A stretch of 64,000 bases of DNA, from positions 62,001 to 126,000 of the forward strand of contig NZ_PIOB01000005.1 in assembly GCF_002909255.1 (NCBI RefSeq), given 5' to 3'. The stretch comes from Arenibacter hampyeongensis. Its GTDB lineage: Bacteria > Bacteroidota > Bacteroidia > Flavobacteriales > Flavobacteriaceae. Positions within the stretch are counted from its first letter, which is position 1; every line of letters starts with the position of its first letter. Below, piece by piece: positions 52,584-61,732 of the stretch. The translations under genes were made by a program, and so were the position numbers. Under the pieces are notes generated by a model. It worked only from the letters and a program-made list of their open reading frames with translations. It did no database searches and was not told the origin of the DNA.

Positions 52584-53432
52584 TTATCTCTTTAACGCAA
52601 AGTGTCCACTTAAGAAGTTATTATCGCCAAGTTCCATAGTAAACCAATAATCCGATGCAGGCAAAGGTGTACCATGGGAACTGCCGTCCCAGCCCGGGCT
52701 GTCAAAATCCAATTGACGTACCAACTTTCCATATCTGTCATATATGAATACTGCTGATCTAAGGGTTGGATTCAAATCTGCCCAGTTGGGATGCCATAGA
52801 TCATTTATGCCATCTCCGTTAGGTGTAAAAAATTTTGGGTATACCATAATTTTGGCCGGGTCTATACAAATAGTAGGGTCAATGATAACACTGAAGCTGG
52901 ATTGTTCCCAACATGAACCTGTATCGGTCATGATATATATAATCTGATCTTTTGTAATTATATCCCCTGCTTGCAGAATGTTGCCCGTTCCGTTGGTTTC
53001 AGTGTTGTATTGATTGGCAGAGGGGAGATCTGGGAGTTGGTAATTTTCACATACCACAATATCCCTTTGGGGGCTTAAGTATAGCCAACATTTTTCCTTG
53101 GTGTTAAATGAGTATTTTGGGCAGCCACTGGCAATTTCCATATCATTAAATGGGGTTATGGTTACGTAAATAGTAGAATTGGCCGGAAAATCTATTTCCT
53201 CGGTATAATTGACCATATAAATAGTTTTACTTAGTATGTTATCCGAGGTTGGGGAAGTGCCCAAGGTTAAAAGATAACCTGATGCTCCAGGGGATTCTGC
53301 CCATGAGATATTGGTAGAGGAAGGTATGTTTACGGAGCCGTTTGGCGGACTTACAAGAGTTGGACATTCCAACTGGGAATAAGAGACCAAGCCGAATAAG
53401 GCTAACGGTAGGTAAAATAATATTTTTAGCAT
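52584..53432 (-). CDS. T9SS type B sorting-domain (CHU_C) surface protein
   Basis: This 282-residue protein has a signal peptide (1-19, ending VSYS), a fibronectin-III-like domain (about 25-110, PPNGSVNIPSSTNISWAESP), a middle region and a C-terminal CHU_C domain (about 195-282). The latter includes YPKFFTPNGDGINDLWHPNW, FIYDRYGKLVRQL, GWDGSSHGTPLPASDYWFTM and FALKR at the end. CHU_C directs export through the type IX secretion system in gliding Bacteroidota. It stands alone with no neighbour on its strand. Its surface role (adhesion or other) is unknown. Confidence 0.92.
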   Translation of the reverse strand: MLKILFYLPLALFGLVSYSQLECPTLVSPPNGSVNIPSSTNISWAESPGASGYLLTLGTSPTSDNILSKTIYMVNYTEEIDFPANSTIYVTITPFNDMEIASGCPKYSFNTKEKCWLYLSPQRDIVVCENYQLPDLPSANQYNTETNGTGNILQAGDIITKDQIIYIMTDTGSCWEQSSFSVIIDPTICIDPAKIMVYPKFFTPNGDGINDLWHPNWADLNPTLRSAVFIYDRYGKLVRQLDFDSPGWDGSSHGTPLPASDYWFTMELGDNNFLSGHFALKR

Positions 53433-53707
53433 TCCACATCGATCAAGTTATACAATATACTGGAAATACCTCATTTTGAAACCGATAATGCTTGTTATAT
53501 TAAGGAAATATTTGCCTGTGGTCTTAATTTGGATTAATTCAACTTCTTTATGAATGAAGGTGTCGACTTTTTAAATTATCCTAAATACTTTAGGTATGGC
53601 TATGTGACCTTAACTTTTTAACAAAGAAAATTTACAAATGGTTTGGTCCACTTGCAACTAAGGATTTAGGTTTTGGCAATTAATTCTCTTTGGGTAGGCC
53701 CTTGAAA
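53433..53707. other. divergent spacer between the CHU_C and PAP2 genes
   Basis: About 275 bases, without a gene. CCTAAA-TAC-TTTAGG (about 53579-53593) is a 6-bp inverted repeat. The PAP2 promoter lies at its right end. Confidence 0.4.
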
Positions 53708-53738
53708 TTTGAACTAGATATATAATTTGTTAATTTTG
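53708..53738 (+). promoter_or_regulatory. PAP2 phosphatase gene promoter
   Basis: TTTG (53708-53711), a 19-base spacer and TAATTTTG (53731-53738) exactly match the Bacteroidota promoter consensus, 24 bases before the chosen start codon. The start at ATG 53763 is therefore favoured over a TTG at 53727, which lies inside the promoter. Confidence 0.8.
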
Positions 53739-53762
53739 GCTATAAATAATTCCAAGGTATTA

Positions 53763-54605
53763 ATGAATTTGAAATTTCAGGTTTTAATTTTTAGTTCAAT
53801 CTTTTTTCTGGGCCTTCCCCAATTGAAGGCGCAGACCCAAGCTCTTGATACCATGAGTACAGGGAAAATGTTGGGCTATGATGGGGCGAGTGCCTTTGGA
53901 GGATTGAAACATGCCTACTCAAGACCATTTCATTGGGAAAAAGACGATTTTATAACCGCAGGGGCCATTATCTTGGGAACTGGGGCCTTGTATGCGTTTG
54001 ACGAAGACAGCTCCGAGTGGTTTCGGAATCAGGAAGAGGACGTTCCAGGGATATTCAAGGAGACCGGTTATTACCTTGGAAAACCACTTTATAACTACTC
54101 CATCAATGGAGGGGTGTATTTAATTGGGCTTTTGACGAAGAATGAAAAATGGAGAAAAACAGGGGTACTCTTAATTTCCTCGGCCACCACGGTAGGATTA
54201 ATTCAATCTGTGAGTAAAACCTTTGTTGGGCGGGCCAGGCCTATAGCCGATGTGGGAAAAGGAAGCTTTAAACCATTTAGCAATGAAGCTGCCTATCACA
54301 GCTTTCCATCGGGGCATACTATATTGGCCTTTACTACATTTTATGCCATAGGCAAGCAATTTAAAAATCCATGGGCCAAAGGTGGGTTTTACGCATTGGG
54401 GCTTCTTTCCCCGGTTACAAGGCTTTGGAGCGGCGCCCATTGGCTAACGGATGTGGCCTTGAGTGTGGCCGTAAGTGTTGTGGTGGTAGACTCAATAGAT
54501 AAATACCTTAATAAGGAACGTTATCCTGGGATTATGTCAAAGGACAAGATAAGTTGGAGACTTCAAGTTGGACCGGGAACCATAGGCCTAAGAGGGACTT
54601 TTTAG
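53763..54605 (+). CDS. PAP2-family phosphatase, exported
   Basis: This 280-residue protein has an export signal (about 1-24, ending LKA) and a PAP2 acid-phosphatase core. The three motifs are seen as KTFVGRARP, the catalytic YHSFPSGHT and SGAHWLTDVALS. It would remove phosphate from phospholipid-type or isoprenoid substrates in the periplasm or membrane. The substrate cannot be told. The aldose epimerase gene follows about 100 bases later on the same strand. Confidence 0.93.
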   Translation: MNLKFQVLIFSSIFFLGLPQLKAQTQALDTMSTGKMLGYDGASAFGGLKHAYSRPFHWEKDDFITAGAIILGTGALYAFDEDSSEWFRNQEEDVPGIFKETGYYLGKPLYNYSINGGVYLIGLLTKNEKWRKTGVLLISSATTVGLIQSVSKTFVGRARPIADVGKGSFKPFSNEAAYHSFPSGHTILAFTTFYAIGKQFKNPWAKGGFYALGLLSPVTRLWSGAHWLTDVALSVAVSVVVVDSIDKYLNKERYPGIMSKDKISWRLQVGPGTIGLRGTF

Positions 54606-54706
54606 TTTTTTAAAAAGTGTATTCTTTTTAATTAAAACATGGTGTTTGCTGGTTTTGTATATTACCATCTATTTCAACATCAACACTAATCCGCCAAGTA
54701 AGTAAG

Positions 54707-55876
54707 ATGAAGCTTATAAAACAGTTTTTTTATAGTCTATCCTTTTTAGGGATAGTAATTTTAAGCGTAATGTGCAAGGACGAAAAGAAAAAGGAAGTAA
54801 CCCAAAAGATTGAAAAAGTGAGCATTCAAAAAAGCGAATTTGGGACTGCGCCTGGTGGTGGGAAAGTGGACCGCTATACCCTTAAAAATAGTTCAGGGAT
54901 GACCGTGGATATAATAACCTATGGTGGAATTATTACTTCCATCAAAGTTCCAAACAAGGAGGGTGTTTCAGAAGATGTGGTTTTAGGGTATAACAACTTA
55001 GATCAATATATAGAGAGTAGCCCGTATTTTGGTGCAATTATCGGCAGATATGGAAACAGGATAGCCAAAGGAAAATTTTCTTTGGACGGAATGGAATATA
55101 GTTTGGCCGTTAATAATGGAGAAAACCATTTGCATGGAGGAATTAAAGGTTTTGATAAAGTGGTTTGGAAGGCAATCGAGGAAACAGGCGAAAATTATGC
55201 TGCCTTAAAATTGGTGTATTTGAGCAGGGATATGGAAGAAGGCTATCCAGGCAATTTGAATATTACAGTTACTTACACGCTTAAGGAGGACAATTCTTTG
55301 GATATGGTCTATGAGGCAAGCACGGATAAAAAAACAATTGTAAACCTTACCAATCACAGTTATTTTAACCTTTCAGGGGATTTTTCCAAAACCGTTCTTG
55401 ATCATGTGCTTAGTTTGAATGCCGACAATTATCTTCCGGTAGACAATACGTTAATCCCCACAGGGGAATTTGCTGATGTGGAAAACACTCCGTTCGATTT
55501 TAGAAAACCTACATCTATCGGAAGCAGGATAGAAGAGGACGATGATCAATTAAAGAAAGGCGGCGGTTATGATCACTGCTGGGTTTTAAATGGTCAGGAC
55601 AAAGGACATCGATTGGTTGGAACAGCCTTTGATCCGGAAAGTGGCCGGGTTTTGGAAGTGTTCACGAGTGAACCGGGCGTACAGTTTTATTCGGGTAATT
55701 TTCTGGACGGTACCCTTCCTGCCAAGCATGGGGGAACCTATAAAAAAAGAAGTGGATTTTGTTTGGAGACACAGCACTATCCGGATTCACCAAATCAATT
55801 GGGTTTTCCATCGGTGGCACTAAATCCAGGAGAGAAGTATAATTCAAAAACAACCTATAAATTCTCTATTAAATAA
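54707..55876 (+). CDS. galM: aldose 1-epimerase (galactose mutarotase), exported
   Basis: This 389-residue enzyme would interconvert the alpha and beta anomers of hexoses. GalM features are GRYGNRIAKGKFSLDGMEYS (about 106-125), NNGENHLHGG (about 132-141), the catalytic His region LTNHSYFNLSG, YDHCWVL with the conserved Asp, and the Glu region SGFCLETQHYPDSPNQ. An N-terminal hydrophobic segment ends in Cys23 (VMC), suggesting export and perhaps lipidation, so it would act on sugars released in the periplasm. Confidence 0.95.
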   Translation: MKLIKQFFYSLSFLGIVILSVMCKDEKKKEVTQKIEKVSIQKSEFGTAPGGGKVDRYTLKNSSGMTVDIITYGGIITSIKVPNKEGVSEDVVLGYNNLDQYIESSPYFGAIIGRYGNRIAKGKFSLDGMEYSLAVNNGENHLHGGIKGFDKVVWKAIEETGENYAALKLVYLSRDMEEGYPGNLNITVTYTLKEDNSLDMVYEASTDKKTIVNLTNHSYFNLSGDFSKTVLDHVLSLNADNYLPVDNTLIPTGEFADVENTPFDFRKPTSIGSRIEEDDDQLKKGGGYDHCWVLNGQDKGHRLVGTAFDPESGRVLEVFTSEPGVQFYSGNFLDGTLPAKHGGTYKKRSGFCLETQHYPDSPNQLGFPSVALNPGEKYNSKTTYKFSIK

Positions 55877-56036
55877 GGGAAACATTGTTGTTAAGATTGT
55901 GGTTGTTTACCATTAAAACGTCACCTTCTTGAATTAGGAATCAATTTATTAAACAGGGAAATGCCTATAAATCTAAATTTATGGAAGCTTTGATAATCTC
56001 TTCTTGGTGTGGAGTAAGATAGTATGTGAAATATAG
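55877..56036. other. intergenic region after galM
   Basis: This is a short AT-rich stretch with no gene and no clear terminator for galM. It adjoins the minus-strand terminator at 56037-56086. Confidence 0.35.
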
Positions 56037-56076
56037 AAAAGTAAGGGGAAGTACATAAAACCCTACTCCCCCTTTA
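56037..56076 (-). terminator. terminator of the 40-residue membrane protein gene
   Basis: AAGGGGAAGTA pairs with TACTCCCCCTT as an 11-bp stem with one mismatch (10-base loop). On the minus strand the stem is followed by TTTT (56037-56040), directly after the small gene's stop. Confidence 0.6.
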
Positions 56077-56083
56077 ATAATTA

Positions 56084-56206
56084 TTAATAGGTCCTTCTTT
56101 TAATTATTTTGTAGGTAATTAACGCTAGGGCTATAAGCAGACAAAACACAATAGAGATGAAGGGGTTATTGTCTATAAGCTTTACAACAGGGGCAACTAT
56201 TTCCAT
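56084..56206 (-). CDS. small single-pass membrane protein (40 residues)
   Basis: An ATG-started frame encodes 40 residues: MEIVAPVVKLIDNNPF, then the membrane segment ISIVFCLLIALALITYKII and a basic end KRRTY. The hydrophobic helix with a positive C-terminus is a proper single-pass membrane topology. A terminator-like hairpin follows at once, which supports a real gene in the otherwise empty stretch after galM. No family was recognised. Confidence 0.6.
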   Translation of the reverse strand: MEIVAPVVKLIDNNPFISIVFCLLIALALITYKIIKRRTY

Positions 56207-56478
56207 AACATATAATGATTTCTTATTATCAAACTATTAGATCAACTATAAACGATTTTTTTACTTAGATATTTTATCTGTACAAAGGTTGCTCCAAAAC
56301 TTCTTAAATAAATTTCAAAACAATCCCAATCTTTGTTAAAACTGACTCTTAAAGGGTTTTTGACGAAGTTTGGGAGTGGTGCGGGGAATAGTTATTAAGT
56401 CGCGTAAAATGCGGCTATTGCTTTTATAGCCCAAGAATAGGTTCATAAAAAAATTGGTGACTTTCGACTGGTCGGGCC
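56207..56478. other. intergenic region between two minus-strand genes
   Basis: About 270 AT-rich bases between the small membrane protein and the coiled-coil protein. No gene, repeat or clear promoter was recognised. Confidence 0.35.
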
Positions 56479-56922
56479 TCAGTTCAGCAACCTATTTCTT
56501 TTGTCCTTTTTCATGACTTTGGTGACCAATTTAAATAGGCGCGATTTAAGTTCCCTGTAGTGAACCGAGTAGCTGTTCATTTCGGTATTCAATTCCCAAT
56601 GGGTTTCCGTATATTCTTTTTCCAATTTCAACTGATCTATTTGATCCAGCATTATTTCCAATTGGTTTTCATGGGCCTGGACTTTTTTCATGAGTATGAT
56701 TACCTCTTTTTCGGCAGTGGTTATGGCTCCAATAATTTCCTTGCTTTCGGTGAAAACTTCGGAATCCGTCAACTGTAAGGTATATGATTTCACCAAATCA
56801 TTTAAGAACAGTTGTTCGTCCCTGATAAATTTTAATTCTGACATCCATTTCAGACTAGCCTCGTGCATTTCGTTGGGGTCAAGCCATTCTATCATTTTGT
56901 TTTTATTAATTGCAGCGCTCAT
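56479..56922 (-). CDS. coiled-coil hypothetical protein
   Basis: This 147-residue, highly charged, mostly helical protein starts MSAAINKNKMIEWLDPNEMH. Heptad-like tracts (EKEVIILMKKVQAHENQLEI, LDQIDQLKLEKEYTETHWEL) predict coiled coil over about residues 60-130, and the end is basic (KVMKKDKRNRLLN). There is no signal peptide or membrane segment. The start is ATG 56922; a TTG-started frame reaches 56973. Family not recognised. It is on the same strand as the small membrane protein and 270 bases upstream of it. Confidence 0.75.
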   Translation of the reverse strand: MSAAINKNKMIEWLDPNEMHEASLKWMSELKFIRDEQLFLNDLVKSYTLQLTDSEVFTESKEIIGAITTAEKEVIILMKKVQAHENQLEIMLDQIDQLKLEKEYTETHWELNTEMNSYSVHYRELKSRLFKLVTKVMKKDKRNRLLN

Positions 56923-57312
56923 AATTATGTGTTTTAAATTAATAAATGACTCTTTAGGTTTTGATATACCCAATATTTACAAGCTTAATTTTTAATTCTA
57001 AAAGCTGGTATTGGATAAAAAATGGTTGGTAGTTGCAAATTTTTATACCTGCAACCTTAAAGTTAAGAAATTGAAAAGCGCGGCTAAATGATATTGGTCA
57101 TTTTTAGGATTGATATTATCTTTTTTTATTCTTAACTCTGGGCTTCCTTATTGCTCGTGTCTTCGAAAGGTTTTGGCTATTATTTACCTTGGTGGTGAAC
57201 AATAAAAGAATGAAATTTTATTACTTTTTAAATTCACTTTCAAATCAAGAACTGTTGTTAATTAGTGGAAAATCAATAAATTAGATAAATTTTGAGAAGT
57301 ATTAACAAATTC
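56923..57312. other. divergent AT-rich spacer
   Basis: This divergent spacer holds no gene. The SYLF gene control elements lie at its right edge (57313-57358); nothing else was recognised. Confidence 0.35.
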
Positions 57313-57336
57313 TTACCGTTTCGTATTTTACGGTAA
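57313..57336. promoter_or_regulatory. inverted repeat over the upstream promoter element of the SYLF gene
   Basis: TTACCGT (57313-57319) and ACGGTAA (57330-57336) are a perfect 7-bp inverted repeat with a 10-base spacer. The repeat covers the position expected for the -33 element relative to the -7 box at 57351. The -33 TTTG itself is missing, a pattern seen at activator-dependent promoters. Confidence 0.5.
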
Positions 57337-57350
57337 TGGGTAAGTATTTT

Positions 57351-57358
57351 TAATTTTG
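57351..57358 (+). promoter_or_regulatory. -7 box of the SYLF gene promoter
   Basis: TAATTTTG is an exact TAnnTTTG match, 28 bases before the start codon. There is no TTTG at the usual upstream distance. Confidence 0.5.
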
Positions 57359-57386
57359 ACGTACAAATTATAATAGATCATTTAAT

Positions 57387-57917
57387 ATGAAAATCTTGAA
57401 ATTAACAACTGTACTATTTGTGATGTTGGTCTCGGTTTCAATAACATCGCAGACAAGAACGGATAAGCGGATTATTAGTGATGCTTCCAAGGCTAAAAAG
57501 TCCTTGTTAAAGGCTCATTCCGGACTGCAACAGCTATTTGACACCTCTGCAGGATATGTAATTTTCCCGAACGTAGGTAAAGGTGGTTTTGTTGTTGGGG
57601 CAGCCTCGGGTAATGGTGCGGTTTATGAGGGTGGTAAACTTATAGGTATGGCCGGACTTAAAAAGTTGAATGTCGGCTTTCAAGCAGGTGGTCAAGCGAT
57701 AATTGAAATTATTTTTTTCGAGGACAGTGCTGCTTTAGACGAATTTAAGGAGGGTAATTTTAGCTTTGCGGCCGAAATTTCGGCGGTGGCCCTAAAGTCG
57801 GGAATTGGACTCAATGCCAAATACAAGGATGGGGTGGCAGTGTTTGTACTGCCCAAGGCGGGTCTTATGGCCGATGCCACTGTGGGAGGGCAGAAATTTA
57901 GTTTTCAGGCCTTTTAA
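57387..57917 (+). CDS. lipid-binding SYLF (YSC84-like) domain protein, exported
   Basis: This 176-residue protein has a signal peptide (about 1-21, SVSITSQT) and a SYLF domain: SGLQQLFDTSAGYVIFPNVG, KGGFVVGAASGNGAVYEGGK and VGFQAGGQAIIEIIFFEDSA. SYLF proteins bind phosphoinositide-type or other lipids in eukaryotes; bacterial copies are periplasmic with unknown function. The acyltransferase gene follows after 65 bases, hinting at an envelope-lipid role. Confidence 0.9.
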   Translation: MKILKLTTVLFVMLVSVSITSQTRTDKRIISDASKAKKSLLKAHSGLQQLFDTSAGYVIFPNVGKGGFVVGAASGNGAVYEGGKLIGMAGLKKLNVGFQAGGQAIIEIIFFEDSAALDEFKEGNFSFAAEISAVALKSGIGLNAKYKDGVAVFVLPKAGLMADATVGGQKFSFQAF

Positions 57918-57982
57918 TGCACAGTAACCAAAGTGTTTTGTAATTGCAATTTATTAATTGGAATACTTAAATCAAAAACAGG

Positions 57983-58891
57983 ATGAAATACCTTTCTAGA
58001 TTTAAATTTCTCCCTTTTTATGCCATATCCTTACTGCCGATGTGGGCTCTTTATAAGGTCTCGGATATTATGTATTTTTTGGTATATCATGTAGTTGGCT
58101 ACCGAAAAAAGGTAGTATTCAATAACTTAAGGAATTCTTTTCCCTCTAAGAGTGATGATGAAATAAAACAAATAGCCAAAGATTTTTACAGGCATTTCTG
58201 CGATATTGTTTTGGAATCCTTTAAAAGGTTGACAATAGGGGAGAAGGCCATAAAAAAGCGTTTGCTCATTAAAAATCCCGAGCTGATCCAGCAATATGTT
58301 AACGAGGATAGAAGTATTCTCATGTATACAGGCCATCAAGGCAATTGGGAATGGTTGGTTTTTTTGCCCTTGATGTTCCCCTATAGTTCAAATACGTTTT
58401 ACAAGCCTATCAAAAACAAATATTTTGAGGAGTTATTCAAAAATATGCGGGAAAGGTTTGGTGTTAATTGTGTGGAATCGGACAGGGGATTTAGGACTAT
58501 TATAGACAATCATCAAAGGAAGGTACTTACCTTGAATTGTATGATCGGTGATCAAAGTCCAACTAAAAAAAGTTCCAAATACTGGTATAATTTTCTAAAT
58601 CAGGAAACCGCATTTTTTGTTGGAGCCGATAAGATTGCCAAAAAAACAGACCAGGTGGTACTATTTCCGTTCTTCAAAAAATTAAAAAGAGGATATTACG
58701 AATTGGAATTTCGGATTATTGAGGATCACCCACAAATAAGGAACAATTTTGAAATTTTGGAGAAATACGCCCAAGAATTGGAACAAGCCATTGTCAGTGC
58801 TCCCGAATTGTGGTTGTGGAGCCATAGACGGTGGAAGTTAAAAAGGGAAAACGAGCCCGTTTTACAGGAATTGGAACATATCCCTAATTAG
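57983..58891 (+). CDS. LpxL/HtrB-family lipid A acyltransferase-like protein
   Basis: This 302-residue membrane-associated enzyme has an N-terminal hydrophobic segment (about 10-35), the catalytic HX4E motif in YTGHQGNWEW (His and Glu), and the later GDQSP segment of the lysophospholipid acyltransferase family. Length matches LpxL. It would add a secondary acyl chain to lipid A or a related lipid at the inner membrane. Acyl specificity cannot be told. It is preceded by the SYLF gene and probably co-transcribed. Confidence 0.9.
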   Translation: MKYLSRFKFLPFYAISLLPMWALYKVSDIMYFLVYHVVGYRKKVVFNNLRNSFPSKSDDEIKQIAKDFYRHFCDIVLESFKRLTIGEKAIKKRLLIKNPELIQQYVNEDRSILMYTGHQGNWEWLVFLPLMFPYSSNTFYKPIKNKYFEELFKNMRERFGVNCVESDRGFRTIIDNHQRKVLTLNCMIGDQSPTKKSSKYWYNFLNQETAFFVGADKIAKKTDQVVLFPFFKKLKRGYYELEFRIIEDHPQIRNNFEILEKYAQELEQAIVSAPELWLWSHRRWKLKRENEPVLQELEHIPN

Positions 58892-58985
58892 GGGCCTACA
58901 TAGTCTATGACCCGTTCTTTTTCGTTTCATTTTTTGACCCATATTAAACTGGATAACGACTGGGGCCATGGGTGAGCTGAAAACT

Positions 58986-61607
58986 CTATTTTTTACGACC
59001 CTTATGTTTTTTATCCTTAAATATCAGGCTAAATACATATCCAAAAACAAAACAGGATACCAATCCAAAAAAGGCGTACATTAAAAAGTTTATTGTGGTG
59101 TAGTTACTAATATAGTAGATTAATAGCCCACTGAATACAAATCCGATCAGCGTCCCTTTGGCATTTGCTTTTTTCGTCAACATACCCAAAAGGAACATAC
59201 CGCCAAGGCCTCCCGTAAACAACCCTAGGTATCTGTAAAATTCATCCCATAAGGATTTTATGTTGGAACTCGCCATCCATAGTGCAAACAACACCCCTAA
59301 AATACCTGTGGTTATGGTAGCCACCCTTGCAATGCGTAGGAGGCGCAAATCGGCTATTTCGGGACGGAAGTGCTTGTAGAAGTCGCTGCAGAATGCCGTG
59401 GAAACCGAGTTTAAACTACTGCTGATGCTGGACATTGCCGCTGAAAAGATTCCTGCCACAAGCAGTCCTGACACTCCTAGAGGAAGCTCTTTAACAATGT
59501 ACCACGGAAAAATGGAATCGTTGTTGGTGATGGATGGGGATAAGCGATCGGGCATCTCAGAATAAAATATAAATAATAAGGTTCCAATACCAAAGAATAT
59601 TATGGTTGCCGGTAGGGTCATAATGGCGTTGGTGTAGACGGTTTTCTGTGAATCCTTGATATTTCTACTGGTCAAGTAGCGTTGAACAATGGTTTGGTCC
59701 GTTCCTTGGGTGACCAGAGCAGAAGCCAATCCTCCAATAAAAACCACCCAAAAAGTGGAGTCGGTAAAATTGAGTTGCATGTTCATAATGTTGAACTTAT
59801 TTTTGTTTGATGCATAATCTATCATTTCACTGAAGTTAGCCTCTGTATGCAGCATAATCCAGATAATAGCCAAAACACTACCCCCCATTAAAACTATCAC
59901 CTGCAGTACATCTGTCCAAATTACCGCTTCTATCCCTCCGAATGCAGTATATATTATGCAGAGTATACCCATTAATAAAATACAGGCCTCAACGGGTATT
60001 CCTGTAACTATGGATACAGCCAATGATGGCAGCAATAGGACAATCCCGATTCTGCCCAATTGAAACAATATAAAGGAAAGACTGCCCAATGCCCTGGCCG
60101 TGTAATTAAACCTATTCTCCAGAAATTCGTATGCTGTGGATATCCGTAGTTTGGCAAAATATGGAATAAATATATAGGCAATTACAGGGGTAATCAAAAT
60201 GGCGGTCATATTGAGCATAAAATAGGACCAATCTGTAATAAAGGCTTTGGCCGGTATAGCCATAAAGGTTATTGCGCTCAGCAAGGTTCCAAAAACACTG
60301 AGTCCTGAAGCCCACCAGGGGATACGCCCACCTCCGGTAAAGTAGTCTTCAGTAGAGCGCTGTTTCCTGGAGAAATATAGCCCTATAAGGACGGATATGC
60401 ACAAATATGCCGCCAATATCCCATAATTTAGCAGCCCAAAAGGATGTGCAGCTTCCGCAATTTTGAACGCTTGTACTTTCGGCGTGCGTATTCCGGGAGA
60501 TATTTCACCTGAGACGATGATGAAATTGTCCTGGTCGCTGAAAGATAGGGCCGTAACCGGAATTTTAATGTCCAGACTATCATGGACGAACCATTTTTTG
60601 GTAATAGTGTTGTAGGCCAAAATGTCCCTGCTAAAACCGGGATGTGTATTTAATATATTATTTCTTGATCGAATTAAATTTTGCCTTATGGAATCATTGT
60701 TCTCTTTGGAAATTTGTAACCCATATTGCTCCAATTGATTGAAAAGTATTTCGTCAGAACCACCGTAAATCATTAAATGCATAGATCCCATGGCTTCGGC
60801 GGAGGCCCCCATCAATACCCTGGGCTTTTGGTCTATAAGTACTTCACCTTCTTCTTGCCAAGTATTGTTTTTGAGATTATAGGATAAATAGGTGCGGATT
60901 ACTTCCGAAAGTTTTCCCTTAACTTCATTCCTTCCGCCAACCACAAATATCTTTTTAGCTTCAGTGGCTTCTTGGACCACTGCCGTATGAAGGCCCCTGG
61001 GGGGACCCGGGAAATCCGGAAGCCGTTCCCAGGAAGTTTTGGTTTTTAGATCCAGTCTTAGAAAAGCGTTGGTGCTCTTACCATTATTGATGCCCCCAAT
61101 AACATAAACATAATCTCCGTTGATAACGGCGGCAGAGTTGGATAGAGGTTCTGGGAGGTCCGGGTAGTTTATTATGGATATGTCCGAGGTATTTTTGTCG
61201 TAACTCATAAGAAAAACAGCATTACTGGTTTCTTCATTATTGTTACCGCCAATGCACAGAATTCCATTGGGAAGATTTACCGATGCTCCGTAGGCTAAAG
61301 GGTAAGGCAGAGAAGTTTTTGCTAATTGCCATATGTCATCTTCGAGGATATATATGGCACTGCTCCATTTTTTTTGTCCACCTTCCCAGGGAAGGGCATC
61401 GGGGAAGTTGGCTCCTCCTGCTGCGATCACTACTCCATTATGCACGCCCCCCAACATCCCTGCGAAGCCGAAGGCCTTTGGCTGATCAGGTTCGGCCGGA
61501 AGATTGGGATAATCTTGAATGGAAAGCTTAAGGCTGTCTTGGGCAAAAGCTGGGAATGTGCCCAGGAGCACGATTATAATTATAAAAAGCTGTTTTAATA
61601 TCCGCAT
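58986..61607 (-). CDS. fused Kelch cyclically-permuted mutarotase/Na+ solute symporter
   Basis: This 873-residue protein has a signal peptide (MRILKQLFIIIIVLLGTFPA) and an N-terminal Kelch-type beta-propeller (about 25-380), with ANFPDALPWEGGQKKWSSAI, GYSDxxY-like repeats such as YVYVIGGINNGKSTNA and IFVVGGRNEVKGKL. This resembles the NanM/YjhT mutarotase family. The C-terminal half (about 390-865) is a sodium:solute symporter (SSS) with about 13 helices (YFTGGGRIPWWASGLSVFGT, TDQTIVQRYLTSRN). In sialic acid systems NanM and an SSS transporter are separate; here anomer conversion and transport are fused. The start is ATG 61607. A GntR-type operator lies 48 bases upstream. The substrate is probably a reducing sugar or sugar acid; which one is unknown. 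Confidence 0.9.
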   Translation of the reverse strand: MRILKQLFIIIIVLLGTFPAFAQDSLKLSIQDYPNLPAEPDQPKAFGFAGMLGGVHNGVVIAAGGANFPDALPWEGGQKKWSSAIYILEDDIWQLAKTSLPYPLAYGASVNLPNGILCIGGNNNEETSNAVFLMSYDKNTSDISIINYPDLPEPLSNSAAVINGDYVYVIGGINNGKSTNAFLRLDLKTKTSWERLPDFPGPPRGLHTAVVQEATEAKKIFVVGGRNEVKGKLSEVIRTYLSYNLKNNTWQEEGEVLIDQKPRVLMGASAEAMGSMHLMIYGGSDEILFNQLEQYGLQISKENNDSIRQNLIRSRNNILNTHPGFSRDILAYNTITKKWFVHDSLDIKIPVTALSFSDQDNFIIVSGEISPGIRTPKVQAFKIAEAAHPFGLLNYGILAAYLCISVLIGLYFSRKQRSTEDYFTGGGRIPWWASGLSVFGTLLSAITFMAIPAKAFITDWSYFMLNMTAILITPVIAYIFIPYFAKLRISTAYEFLENRFNYTARALGSLSFILFQLGRIGIVLLLPSLAVSIVTGIPVEACILLMGILCIIYTAFGGIEAVIWTDVLQVIVLMGGSVLAIIWIMLHTEANFSEMIDYASNKNKFNIMNMQLNFTDSTFWVVFIGGLASALVTQGTDQTIVQRYLTSRNIKDSQKTVYTNAIMTLPATIIFFGIGTLLFIFYSEMPDRLSPSITNNDSIFPWYIVKELPLGVSGLLVAGIFSAAMSSISSSLNSVSTAFCSDFYKHFRPEIADLRLLRIARVATITTGILGVLFALWMASSNIKSLWDEFYRYLGLFTGGLGGMFLLGMLTKKANAKGTLIGFVFSGLLIYYISNYTTINFLMYAFFGLVSCFVFGYVFSLIFKDKKHKGRKK

Positions 61608-61654
61608 GTTAGATATGTGTCTTGGTTGGGCCAATATACTTAAAATAATAGTAT

Positions 61655-61667
61655 TATGTATGACATA
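61655..61667. promoter_or_regulatory. candidate GntR operator upstream of the symporter gene
   Basis: TATGTATGACATA lies 48 bases upstream of the symporter start. It differs by one base from TATGTATTACATA at 62611-62623, next to the gntR gene. TATGTNNNACATA is the symmetry expected of FadR-subfamily GntR sites. Confidence 0.6.
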
Positions 61668-61732
61668 TTCACAAGATTTTAAATTTTAACAACTTTATTA
61701 TTCGTGATGGTGGTATGGCTGTTAATATATGG

